Origin: Gemmata sp.
Lineage (GTDB): Bacteria; Planctomycetota; Planctomycetia; Gemmatales; Gemmataceae
NCBI GenBank assembly: GCA_022843445.1
Contig: JALHNS010000030.1
Location: forward strand, 1-32,251
Length of the DNA: 32,251 bases
Direction: 5' to 3'
Part shown: piece by piece, positions 22,912 to 30,430 of the stretch
Layout of the letters: each line of letters opens with the position of its first letter
Position numbering within the stretch: the stretch's first letter is position 1
Translations under genes and position numbers: made by a program
The notes under the pieces: model-generated
What the model saw: only the letters and a program-made list of their open reading frames with translations
What the model was told of the DNA's origin: nothing
Database searches by the model: none

Positions 22912-25467
22912 TTATCTCGCGTCGCCTTCTTTCACCCACGCTTCGGTGAAGCGGGCGTGCTTCATGGTCTTGCCGTCGGTCACGAAGTAGCTGTACACCG
23001 CGTGCAGCGCGCCGTCCTTCGACTGAATGATGGCCGGGTAGTGGTACGAACCCGTGTCGTGCTTCTCCAAGTGCCGCGTCCACTTCCACGTTTTGCCCTC
23101 GTCGTCCGAGAGCGACACCGCCAGCGAACTGCGGCCCTTCGTGGTGTCGTTGTAGATGAGCGCCCAGTTCCCGCTCGCGAGGCGCACCGCGTCCAACCCG
23201 CTCCCGGGGTTCGGCAACTCGGTGCTCGTCACGGTGCCCCACGTTTCGCCGCGGTCCTTCGATTCGCACGCGCGAACCTTCTTGAAGACGCCGTTCTCGC
23301 GCATGTACGCCACGAGCGAACCGTCTTTGCGCTCCAGCACCGCGGGCTGAATGCTGCCGAACCCCGCGAGCGGTTGCGAAGCGAACCACGTCTTCCCGCC
23401 GTCGTCCGACAGCGCCATGAGGCCCGCGGAGTAGGTGTCCGAGTACAGCGGCAGCACGATGCGCCCGTTCGAGAGCACCACCGGCTTGCACCGCGGTTGC
23501 CAGCCGAGGCGCGACAGCAGTTTGTCGCCCACGCGCTTCTTCACCAACTCGTCGCTGAGCGCCACCGGCAGCTTCGTTTTGTCCTCGACCTGCTCCTGCC
23601 ACGCGGCGAATTCGCGGAGCATCACCGGCTCGAAGTCTTTGGGCTTCAGCGGGATGTTGCCCTGCCAATCCCACTTCGGCGCGCCGTCTTTCTGGTAGTC
23701 GCCGGACGTGCGGTAGTGCGTGAGGCACGACTCCCACGAGTTCGCCAGAATCACCGGCCAGAACAGCCAGAGCTTGTGGTTCTTGTCGATCCACATCGCG
23801 GTGTTGCAGTCCGGGAAGCCGGGGGTGTCGGCCATCAGGAACGCATCGCTCCACTTGTCCGCGCCGGCCCTCTTACGGGCACCGTACACCGCGACGTCGT
23901 CCGCGGAGCGCTCGCCGCTGCCGCGGTACCACGACACCAGCAAGTCGCCGTTCGGGCACTCCACGATGCCGGGCGCGTGGTTGTGCTGCTTGTGCAGCGG
24001 GAAGATCAGTTCCGACGTGAGTTCGGGCTTCTCCTTCTCCCCCTTCTTCGGTTCTACCACGCGCCCCGGTTCGCGCACGTTCTTCCCGACGCGCTTCGTG
24101 AGGCTGTCGCCCAAATCGTCGCGCGCCTTCTCCGCGAGCGCGAGCAGTTCCTTCACCTTGTCCGGGTGCTCGTCCGCGACGTTCTTCTCCTCGAACGGGT
24201 CTTTCGAGACGTGGTACAACTCCGGCTTCTCGACCTTCACGTTCCGGTACTTGCCCGGCACGCCGTCTTTCCCGGGGGCTTGGCCGTTCATCGTGCGGTA
24301 GGTGTGCGGAAGCACGAGCTTCCACGACCGCGTGCGCACCGCTTGCAGTTCGTTCTGTGCGTAGTAGTGGAAGTACGCTTCGTGCGCGAAGTCCGCGTCC
24401 GGCGCGCATTCGAGCAGCGGCCAAATGTCTTTGCCGTCGATCGTATGCTTCGGCAACTCCGCGCCGATCAGCTTCGCCACCGTGGGGAAGATGTCGATCG
24501 TCATCGCCGGGATGAAGCACGCCGAGTCCGCACCGATCTTGCCCGGCCAGCGCGCGACGAACGGCACGCGCACCCCGCCTTCCCACGACGTGCCCTTTCC
24601 TTCGCGCAGCTTGCCGCTGTTGCCGGCGTGGTTCCCGTAGCTCAGCCACGGGCCGTTATCGCTCGTGAAGATGACGAGCGTGTTCTTCGCCAGCTTGTGT
24701 TCGTCCAGCGCCTTCAGAATCTGCCCGACCGACCAGTCGATCTCTTCGATCACGTCGCCGTACAGCCCGGCTTTGCTCTTGCCCTTGAACGCCTCGCCCG
24801 CAAACAGCGGGACGTGCGGCATGGAGTGCGCGACGTACAGGAAGAACGGCTTGTCCTTGTTGTCGGCGATGAACTTTGTCGCGCGTTCTGTGTACTGCGC
24901 CGTGAGCTTGGCTTGGTCCGCAGCAGTCACGTTCGCGTTCACGACCTTCTCGCCGTCGAACAGCGGCAGCGGTGGGTACGTCCCCTTCTTCGCCTCCGGG
25001 TGTTCGGGCCACATGTCGTTCGAGTACGGCAGCCCGAAGTAGGAGTCGAACCCGTGGCGCGTGGGGAGGAACTGCGGGTGGTGGCCGAGGTGCCACTTGC
25101 CCACCATGCCGGTCGCGTAGCCCTTGCTCTTGCACAGCTCCGCGAGTGTAACCTCGTTCGCGCTGATGCCGTGCCGCGCGTTCGGCCCGAGCGCACCATG
25201 AATGCCGACGCGGTTCGGGTAGCACCCGGTGAGGAGCGCCCCGCGGCTCGCGCTGCACACCGCCTGCGCGACGTGGAAATCGGCGAGCGTGACGCCCTCT
25301 TTCGCCATTTGGTCGATGTTCGGCGTGCGAATGCCCTTCGCGCCGAAGCACCCGAGGTCGCCGTAGCCCAAATCGTCGGCGAAGACGATGACGATATTGG
25401 GCCGCGGGGCGTCGGCGCGAACGGGGGCGGAACAGAACGCGAGAAGTGCGAGTGCGAGCGTTCTCAT
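22912..25467 (-). CDS. sulfatase-sialidase-like fusion protein, secreted
   Basis: An 851-residue protein from ATG at 25467 with signal peptide MRTLALALLAFCSAPVRADA. Residues 22-470 form a type I arylsulfatase: IVIVFADDLGYGDLG (metal ligands 31-32), formylglycine motif CSASRGALLTG with Cys71, GKWHLGHHPQFLPTRHGFD, FTSDNGPWLSYGNHAG and VEKPELYHVSKDPFEEKN. A Lys/Glu-rich linker (EPKKGEKEKPE) leads to a BNR/sialidase-like propeller from about 500: HAPGIVECPNGDLLVSWYRG, DCNTAMWIDKNHKLWLFWP, and three Asp-boxes SDDGGKTW, SKDRGETW and SDDEGKTW near residues 690, 737 and 785. The classical FRIP arginine motif is not seen, so true sialidase activity is uncertain. A single enzyme that desulfates and then cleaves a sugar, or uses the propeller to bind it, is a reasonable inference. 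Confidence 0.93.
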   Translation of the reverse strand: MRTLALALLAFCSAPVRADAPRPNIVIVFADDLGYGDLGCFGAKGIRTPNIDQMAKEGVTLADFHVAQAVCSASRGALLTGCYPNRVGIHGALGPNARHGISANEVTLAELCKSKGYATGMVGKWHLGHHPQFLPTRHGFDSYFGLPYSNDMWPEHPEAKKGTYPPLPLFDGEKVVNANVTAADQAKLTAQYTERATKFIADNKDKPFFLYVAHSMPHVPLFAGEAFKGKSKAGLYGDVIEEIDWSVGQILKALDEHKLAKNTLVIFTSDNGPWLSYGNHAGNSGKLREGKGTSWEGGVRVPFVARWPGKIGADSACFIPAMTIDIFPTVAKLIGAELPKHTIDGKDIWPLLECAPDADFAHEAYFHYYAQNELQAVRTRSWKLVLPHTYRTMNGQAPGKDGVPGKYRNVKVEKPELYHVSKDPFEEKNVADEHPDKVKELLALAEKARDDLGDSLTKRVGKNVREPGRVVEPKKGEKEKPELTSELIFPLHKQHNHAPGIVECPNGDLLVSWYRGSGERSADDVAVYGARKRAGADKWSDAFLMADTPGFPDCNTAMWIDKNHKLWLFWPVILANSWESCLTHYRTSGDYQKDGAPKWDWQGNIPLKPKDFEPVMLREFAAWQEQVEDKTKLPVALSDELVKKRVGDKLLSRLGWQPRCKPVVLSNGRIVLPLYSDTYSAGLMALSDDGGKTWFASQPLAGFGSIQPAVLERKDGSLVAYMRENGVFKKVRACESKDRGETWGTVTSTELPNPGSGLDAVRLASGNWALIYNDTTKGRSSLAVSLSDDEGKTWKWTRHLEKHDTGSYHYPAIIQSKDGALHAVYSYFVTDGKTMKHARFTEAWVKEGDAR

Positions 25468-25538
25468 CGCGCGGGCCTCTGGTGGAACGAGCGGGCGCAG
25501 TGTACTCGAGGGCGGCGCGAAGGTTCAGAGAATTCTCA

Positions 25539-25568
25539 TTGCACTTCCGGTGTGCGGCGCGGTACTGT
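25539..25568 (+). promoter_or_regulatory. candidate promoter of the DUF1559 pseudopilin gene
   Basis: TTGCAC (25539-25544), an 18-nt spacer and TACTGT (25563-25568) lie in the 147-nt gap between divergent genes, about 46 nt before the ATG. The match is moderate. Confidence 0.35.
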
Positions 25569-25614
25569 GCGATCGGTCTTCCGATTCTCTCCTCACTTTC
25601 ATGGAAGCCGTGTC

Positions 25615-26679
25615 ATGTATCGTTCCCTCTCGCGCTCGAAGCGTGGGTTCACGCTGATCGAGCTGCTGGTAGTGATCGCGATCATCGCGATTCTCATCGG
25701 CCTGCTGCTCCCCGCGGTACAAAAGGTGCGGGAAGCCGCCGCCCGCATGAGCTGCCAGAACAACCTGAAGCAGATCGGGTTGGCGGTTCACAACTTCCAC
25801 GACCAGCGCGGGTTCCTGCCCACGGCCGGCACCAGCGACGCGCCGCCGTACGCTCCCGCGAACGTGGGCGGGTGGGGCAGCGCGTGGACCGTGTTCATCC
25901 TCCCGAACATGGAACAGGACAACTTGCTGCAGCGCTTCACCTTCAACGGCGGCTCGGGTTGGGGCACCAGCGCGTCGAACAACTGCGCCGTGGCGAGCAA
26001 CGCGCGGATCAAAAACTACCTGTGCCCGTCGTCGCCGGCCGGCGACCGCGCGCCGTCGCCGCACAGCGGGACCAACATCCAGAGCAACCACTACGTGGCC
26101 GTGACCGGCGCGGTACCGGGGCTGATCCCGGGCTACAACGAAACCCGGTTCTACACCAACAGCGGCGCGAGCAACTGCTGCTCCGGGGGCATCGCCGGCG
26201 GCGGCGGCGCGATGATCCTCGGCATCGACGTCAGACTGGCCCTGAACCAAATCGCCGACGGCACCAGCAACGTGGTGCTCGTGAGCGAACAGAACGACCT
26301 GCTCACCCTCGATAACGGCACCCGCGTGACGTGGGGCACCGGCCTGCTACACGGGTGGATGATCGGCTGGCCGCGCACCCAGACCCCGATCAACGGGACG
26401 AACGCCGGCGACGCCCGCCAGTTCCAATCGACCACCATCCGCTACGCGATCAACCGCAAGACCGGTTGGCCCGCGGGGACCGGCAACACCGGCAACTGCG
26501 GCTCGGTCGGCGTGTGCCAGAACACCGGCAGCAACATCCCGCTGAACTCCGCGCACAGCGGCGGCGTGAACGCGCTCTACGGCGACGGCTCGGTGAAGTT
26601 CCTCCGCGACAGCCTGCCCGTGCAGACGCTGGCCCAACTCGCCACCCGCGACGACGGCGTTCCGCTGGTCAACGACTGA
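25615..26679 (+). CDS. DUF1559 pseudopilin-like protein
   Basis: A 354-residue protein from ATG at 25615, with GGAAG 8 nt upstream. The N-terminus is a type IV pilin-like leader: KRG-FTLIELLVVIAIIAIL, with the prepilin peptidase site after Gly and Glu at +5. The segment [34 protein letters not shown] is spread over positions 28-61 and is the DUF1559 signature. The C-terminus has the intact H-X9-DG motif (HSGGVNALYGDGS). Several Cys pairs (ASNCCSG, GNCGSVGVCQN) could form disulfides outside the cytoplasm. DUF1559 proteins occur in dozens per planctomycete genome and may build surface fibres or sorting structures, but the role is unproven. It is followed by a small lipoprotein gene, a frequent pairing. 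Confidence 0.95.
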   Translation: MYRSLSRSKRGFTLIELLVVIAIIAILIGLLLPAVQKVREAAARMSCQNNLKQIGLAVHNFHDQRGFLPTAGTSDAPPYAPANVGGWGSAWTVFILPNMEQDNLLQRFTFNGGSGWGTSASNNCAVASNARIKNYLCPSSPAGDRAPSPHSGTNIQSNHYVAVTGAVPGLIPGYNETRFYTNSGASNCCSGGIAGGGGAMILGIDVRLALNQIADGTSNVVLVSEQNDLLTLDNGTRVTWGTGLLHGWMIGWPRTQTPINGTNAGDARQFQSTTIRYAINRKTGWPAGTGNTGNCGSVGVCQNTGSNIPLNSAHSGGVNALYGDGSVKFLRDSLPVQTLAQLATRDDGVPLVND

Positions 26680-26688
26680 CGCGCCGCG

Positions 26689-26714
26689 CGGCCCCGGCGG
26701 TCGTGCCGGGGCCG
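26689..26714 (+). terminator. GC-rich hairpin after the DUF1559 gene
   Basis: CGGCCCCGGC (26689-26698) pairs perfectly with GCCGGGGCCG (26705-26714) around a 6-nt loop, 10 nt after the stop. There is no T-tract, and the next gene starts 45 nt on, so partial termination or message protection inside an operon is as likely as full termination. Confidence 0.5.
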
Positions 26715-26758
26715 TTCCGTGCGTTCCTCTCCCCAATCTCCTCCGCGAGGGTGTCCCC

Positions 26759-27175
26759 GTGCGCCGGTTCGTCGTTTCGTTCGCTCTGGTTCTCGCCGCA
26801 GTCGCGCTCGCCGGCTGCGATAAAAAGGGTGCCGCGGCCACCAAGCGCGCGCGCGTGAACGGGTCCGTCACACTCGACGGCAAAGCGCTCACCACCGGCG
26901 AAGTGGTGTTCGACGCCGAGAACGGCGAGCCGCCCGGCGCGTTCACCATCGTGGACGGCAAGTTCGAGGGCGTGGCACCGGTCGGCAAGAACAAGGTGAA
27001 ACTCACCGCCATGCGCAAGGTTTCGATGAAAGAGAAGATGAAGATGGACGGGCCCGGCTACGACCAACTGGTCGAAGAGAACCTGCTCCCGGCCCGCTAC
27101 GCCGACGGCACCCTGATGCGCGAGGTGCTCGAATCCGGCGACAACAAGTTCGACTTCGATCTCAAATCCAAGTGA
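26759..27175 (+). CDS. small lipoprotein downstream of DUF1559 protein
   Basis: A 138-residue protein from GTG at 26759 with GAGGGTG upstream. The signal peptide MRRFVVSFALVLAAVALAGC has a lipobox Cys at residue 20. The mature part reads VNGSVTLDGKALTTGEVVFDAENGEPPGAF, cut here into the pattern V-x-G-x-V-x-x-D-G-K-x-L: a single transthyretin-like/carboxypeptidase-regulatory-like beta sandwich. This is the typical small lipoprotein that follows DUF1559 genes in planctomycetes. It is anchored at a membrane; a role as partner or accessory of the pseudopilin is inferred from this recurring pairing only. A strong hairpin lies after its stop. Confidence 0.87.
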   Translation: MRRFVVSFALVLAAVALAGCDKKGAAATKRARVNGSVTLDGKALTTGEVVFDAENGEPPGAFTIVDGKFEGVAPVGKNKVKLTAMRKVSMKEKMKMDGPGYDQLVEENLLPARYADGTLMREVLESGDNKFDFDLKSK

Positions 27176-27182
27176 CCAACGG

Positions 27183-27219
27183 CGCGGGGGCCGGCGCGTA
27201 AGTCGCGCCGGCCCCCGCG
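27183..27219 (+). terminator. strong 16-bp hairpin after the lipoprotein gene
   Basis: Positions 27183-27198 pair perfectly with 27204-27219 around a 5-nt loop (TAAGT). The stem is almost pure GC (CGCGGGGGCCGGCGCG). It begins 8 nt after the stop codon. No T-tract follows, but the stem strength and position make a terminator likely. Confidence 0.7.
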
Positions 27220-27262
27220 TGTATCATTCCGGTAGTGCCCGCCCGCCGCCGGAACCCGACCT

Positions 27263-28630
27263 ATGACCCGCGCTTGCTTTCTCGTTCTGTTCGCGCTCGT
27301 TCTCGTGCCGGCCGCTCGCGCCGACGATTGGCCCCAGTGGATGGGGCCGAATCGCGACGGCGTTTGGGCCGAAACCGGCGTCCTCGACAAGTTCCCCAAA
27401 GGCGGGCCGAAACTGCTCTGGACCGCGCCGGTCGGCGGCGGCTACTCCGGCCCCGCGGTCGCCGGCGGCCAAGTGTACGTGCTCGACCGCGTGCTCGCCA
27501 AAGGCGCGAAGAACCCCGACGACCCGTTCGACACGAAGATGAAGGTGCCCGGCACCGAGCGGGTGCTGTGCCTCGACGCGCGCACCGGCCAAGAGGTGTG
27601 GAAGCACGAGTACCCGTGCCCGTACCAAGTGAGCTACGCCGCCGGGCCGCGGTGCACGCCCACCGTACACGCCGGGAAGGTGTACGCGCTCGGCACGATG
27701 GGCGATCTGTACTGCTTGGACGCCGCCACCGGCAAAGAGCTGTGGCACAAGAACCTGCCGAAAGAGTACAAAGCGAAGGTGCCGCAGTGGGGCTACTGCG
27801 GGCACCCGCTCGTGTACAAGAACCTCGTGATCGTGACCGCCGGCGGCGACGCGGTCGCGGTCGCGCTCGACAAAGACACCGGCGCGGAGAAGTGGCGGGC
27901 GCTCACCTCCCCGGACCTCGGCTACTGCCCGCCGACGCTCGTTCGCGCGAACGGCACCGACCAACTCGCCATCTGGCACGGGCACGCGCTGCACGCCCTC
28001 GACCCGCTCACCGGCAAGGAACACTGGAAGGTGCCGCTCGAACCGCTGTACGCGATGAGCATCATGGCCCCGCGGCAGCACGGCGACCGGCTGTTCGCGG
28101 CCGGCATCGGCGGCGCGGGCGTGGTGCTGAAGCTGACCGCCGACAAGCCCGAGGTGCTGTGGCACGAAACCGCCGACAAGGGCTCCGACCGCAAGCCGAA
28201 GCCGCGCGGCCTGTACCCGGTGAACATGACCCCGCTGATCGAAGGCGGCGTGGTGTACGGCGTGGACCAACCGGGCATGCTGCGCGCGGTGGAACTGGAC
28301 ACCGGCAAGAAACTGTGGTTCACGCACAAGCCGGTGATCGGCCGTGAGGAGGACGAGGACTACAAGGGCGCGGGTTCGGGTACGGCGTTCCTCGTGAAGA
28401 ACGGCCCCCGGTACTTCTTGTTCGCCGAGACGGGCGAGCTGGTGATCGCGGAACTGTCGCCCGAACCGCTGCCCAAGGGGTACAAGGAGTTGGGCCGCGC
28501 GAAGCTGCTGGCCCCGACCGGCACCGCGTTCGGGCGCAAGGTGCTGTGGAGCCACCCGGCGTTCGCGCACAAGTGCGTGTTCGCGCGCAACGACACCGAA
28601 CTGCGGTGCTACTCGCTGGCCGCGGAGTGA
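27263..28630 (+). CDS. secreted PQQ-like (BamB-type) beta-propeller protein
   Basis: A 455-residue protein from ATG at 27263 with signal peptide MTRACFLVLFALVLVPAARA. It opens with DDWPQWMGPNRDGVWAETG, the characteristic start of planctomycete PQQ-like proteins. Propeller blades follow with the tryptophan-docking pattern: GQVYVLD, VLCLDARTGQEVWKHEY, GKVYALGTMGDLYCLDAATGKELWHKN, VAVALDKDTGAEKWRAL, ALHALDPLTGKEHWKV and AVELDTGKKLWF. The C-terminal blade closes with NDTELRCYSLA. True quinoprotein dehydrogenase residues (the Cys-Cys disulfide ring and Asp base) are not evident, so it is more probably a binding or scaffold protein than an enzyme. It has no close partner; 32 nt separates it from the strong hairpin upstream. 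Confidence 0.92.
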   Translation: MTRACFLVLFALVLVPAARADDWPQWMGPNRDGVWAETGVLDKFPKGGPKLLWTAPVGGGYSGPAVAGGQVYVLDRVLAKGAKNPDDPFDTKMKVPGTERVLCLDARTGQEVWKHEYPCPYQVSYAAGPRCTPTVHAGKVYALGTMGDLYCLDAATGKELWHKNLPKEYKAKVPQWGYCGHPLVYKNLVIVTAGGDAVAVALDKDTGAEKWRALTSPDLGYCPPTLVRANGTDQLAIWHGHALHALDPLTGKEHWKVPLEPLYAMSIMAPRQHGDRLFAAGIGGAGVVLKLTADKPEVLWHETADKGSDRKPKPRGLYPVNMTPLIEGGVVYGVDQPGMLRAVELDTGKKLWFTHKPVIGREEDEDYKGAGSGTAFLVKNGPRYFLFAETGELVIAELSPEPLPKGYKELGRAKLLAPTGTAFGRKVLWSHPAFAHKCVFARNDTELRCYSLAAE

Positions 28631-28699
28631 GGCCGAAGGCCCTTCCGGTGCGCCGCGCGTTCGGGTGCGGTGACCGCGCACTATTGTGGAGGGCGAACG

Positions 28700-28930
28700 A
28701 TGAGTGACCGCAAGAACGACCCGTCCGACGCGGGCGCGCCGCCCGGCGCGCCCCTCTCCGTCGCGCCGTCACCGGAGTTGGTCGCGGCCCTCGCGCAGAC
28801 GGTAAACGAAACCGAACTGGCCGAAGGGCTGCGCGAACTGCGCGCCGGTGGCGGGCGCACCCTCGACCAGTTCACCGGCGAACTCGAAGGGGCCGCCCGC
28901 GCCGCCGGTGCCACCAAAAGCGCGAGTTAG
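28700..28930 (+). CDS. small antitoxin-like hypothetical protein
   Basis: A 76-residue protein from ATG at 28700 with GGAGGG 7 nt upstream. The first 30 residues are Pro/Asp/Ala-rich. The rest forms one or two helices: SPELVAALAQTVNETELAEGL and ELRAGGGRTLDQFTGELEGA. No DNA-binding motif is clear. It is followed after 6 nt by a decayed ORF that resembles small toxin-like proteins of the same planctomycetes, so an antitoxin or partner role is inferred. Alternatively it is an unrelated small protein of Gemmata relatives. Confidence 0.62.
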   Translation: MSDRKNDPSDAGAPPGAPLSVAPSPELVAALAQTVNETELAEGLRELRAGGGRTLDQFTGELEGAARAAGATKSAS

Positions 28931-28936
28931 GTCGCC

Positions 28937-29136
28937 ATGTACGAGGTGGTCTACTCTGGGCGCGTGACCGACGCGCTGCGCGAACCGGTGGTGCGCAACC
29001 CCGCACGGTCGGCGCAACTGTTGGGGCGCTGCGCGAGATGGACCGGCGGTTGCGCCTGTACCAGCAGTTCGGCCAGCCGTTGCGCGAGCTGACCGTCGAT
29101 CCCGCGCAGCGGCGTGGCGCAGCGCTCAACTTGTGA
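28937..29136 (+). pseudogene. frameshifted RelE/ParE-like small protein remnant
   Basis: From ATG at 28937 the first frame reads MYEVVYSGRVTDALREPVVR and then becomes nonsense after about residue 31, stopping at 29092. In the frame shifted by one base the continuation is GALREMDRRLRLYQQFGQPL, then RELTVDPAQ, stopping at 29136. Joined, these make the first two thirds of a typical Gemmata protein of the YSGRVxDALR...EIDRRLRLYPQFGQPLRDL kind, which resembles RelE/ParE toxins. One base is missing near 29020, in TTGGGGCGC. The C-terminal third (usually a W-I-G-x-V...V-V-R-Y strand pair) is absent and replaced by RRGAALNL. The 3' end overlaps the convergent membrane-protein gene by 11 nt. The family link rests on pattern recognition and needs a search. 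Confidence 0.6.
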
Positions 29137-29680
29137 ACGCGGCCGGTACCGCGGCGCGCAGAGAGGCGAGCAGTTCGGCGAAGTCCGCGGCGCGCATCAT
29201 GTGCTCGCGCAACTGAAGCGGTTCGGGGCTCAGGTCGTGAACCAACTCGAGCACGCGGTTGCGCTCCGGGCCGTCGCACTTCGCGCGGCGGATCGCGGAC
29301 AGCGGCACCACTCGGGGGTGCGGCGGCTCGTTGGAAACGGGCAGATCGTTTTCGTCGCGGGCCGGTTCGCCGCGCGCCCCCCGCGGCAGTTCGAGCGCGG
29401 TCGGGGTGAGGCGCAGCAGCGGCGGGCGCAGCGCGTCGTACCAGCCGCGCAGGAAGTACCACACCGCCAGCAAACAGGTGGGGACGCCGAACGCGCCGAG
29501 CACCACCATCGCGACGCCGGTGGGCAGTTGGCCCTCGCGCGCGCGGTCGATGCCGGCGGGCAGGAACGACGTGCCGATCGCGCCGATGCCGCCGAAGAAC
29601 ACGACCGAGCAGCACGCAGCGTGCAGCCCGGCCCAGTAGGGGAACGCGCGCGCCGCGGGTGCGGGCGAATCAGACGCCAT
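29126..29680 (-). CDS. small membrane protein coupled to an ECF sigma gene
   Basis: A 184-residue protein from ATG at 29680. Two membrane helices are evident, about residues 16-42 (YWAGLHAACCSVVFFGGIGAI) and 55-80 (GVAMVVLGAFGVPTCLLAVW). A cytosolic C-terminal domain follows with LRPPLLRLTPTALELPRG and RVVPLSAIRRAKCDG, a PH-like or DUF3592-like beta pattern, and a helical end. The start codon lies within the last codons of the sigma factor gene (11-nt overlap), so translation is coupled. By analogy with ECF loci it might regulate the sigma factor, but no anti-sigma zinc motif or RskA/ZAS-type helix is seen. Family unknown. Confidence 0.8.
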   Translation of the reverse strand: MASDSPAPAARAFPYWAGLHAACCSVVFFGGIGAIGTSFLPAGIDRAREGQLPTGVAMVVLGAFGVPTCLLAVWYFLRGWYDALRPPLLRLTPTALELPRGARGEPARDENDLPVSNEPPHPRVVPLSAIRRAKCDGPERNRVLELVHDLSPEPLQLREHMMRAADFAELLASLRAAVPAAFTS

Positions 29681-30311
29681 CGGGGGGCTCCTGCCCGTCC
29701 GGCACCAGCACGGTTCGCAGGCGGCGCAGGGCGCGCAGGTACCGCATGGACGCCGCGGCCTCGGTCAGGTCCAGCGCCCGCGCCACCTCTTGGTTGCTCA
29801 GCCCCTCGTGGTGCCGCATGAGCACGATCTCGCGGTCGTCGTCGGACAACTTCGCCACCGCCGTTGCGAGCCGCCGCTGGAGTTCGAGGCGGATCGCTTC
29901 GGAGGCGGGCGTGCGGTCGTTGGCGACCAGTTGCGCCACCAGCGAGGCGCTGGAATCGTCGGCCCACGCCGGGCGCGCGACGGCCTGTTCGCGGTCCACG
30001 CTGCGGCGCTGCGCGAGCCGGTGCCGGCGGTGCGTGTCGATGATGCGGTCTTGGGCGAGGTGCCGGAGCCACAGGTGGAACGGCATGTCCGGCTTCTTCA
30101 GGTACTCGGTGAGCCGCAGGTTGGCTTCCACGAGCACGTCTTGCACGATGTCGGACGCGTCCACGCGCCGCGCGACCGCCGGGTCGAGGCGCAGGCCGAT
30201 CACTTGGCGCAGCGGTTCGCGGAACTCGCCGAGCAACTCGTCGACGGCCCCCGGCGCGCCGGCGCGGGCGGCGTCGAGAAGCCGGTCGGTATCTTCGCGA
30301 TTGGGCCACAT
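29670..30311 (-). CDS. planctomycete ECF-type RNA polymerase sigma factor
   Basis: A 213-residue protein from ATG at 30311 (MWPNREDTDRLLDAARAG). Region 2 covers about 25-95 and contains VDASDIVQDVLVEANLRL and FHLWLRHLAQDRIIDTHRRH. A linker of about 45 residues follows, then region 4: LSDDDREIVLMRHHEGLSNQEVARALDLTEAAASMRYLRALRRLR with a clear helix-turn-helix (NQEVARALDLTEAAASM). This matches the planctomycete ECF class, which often uses long N-terminal and linker segments. The last codons overlap the membrane-protein gene. A promoter-like sequence ends 6 nt before the ATG, which implies a leaderless message. Confidence 0.92.
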   Translation of the reverse strand: MWPNREDTDRLLDAARAGAPGAVDELLGEFREPLRQVIGLRLDPAVARRVDASDIVQDVLVEANLRLTEYLKKPDMPFHLWLRHLAQDRIIDTHRRHRLAQRRSVDREQAVARPAWADDSSASLVAQLVANDRTPASEAIRLELQRRLATAVAKLSDDDREIVLMRHHEGLSNQEVARALDLTEAAASMRYLRALRRLRTVLVPDGQEPPDGV

Positions 30312-30317
30312 GATGAA

Positions 30318-30347
30318 ATTGTAGCCAGCTTACTGTGGTCCGGTCAC
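30318..30347 (-). promoter_or_regulatory. candidate promoter giving a leaderless ECF sigma transcript
   Basis: The minus strand reads GTGACC (30347-30342), an 18-nt spacer and TACAAT (30323-30318). The ATG at 30311 falls where transcription should start. Confidence 0.42.
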
Positions 30348-30430
30348 TCCGGGACCGGAATTGAAGAGCTGCCGCGAATCCGCTCGCCGCGGGCGGAGGG
30401 ACTCCGGTCGCCGTGCGACCGAGGCCCCAC

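Noticed and set aside
22822-26679. Very long open frame on the plus strand (1285 codons) opposite the sulfatase-sialidase gene
   Set aside because: Only the last 354 codons (DUF1559) look real. The rest is Arg/His/Val-rich antisense text produced by the high-GC codon use of the minus-strand gene.
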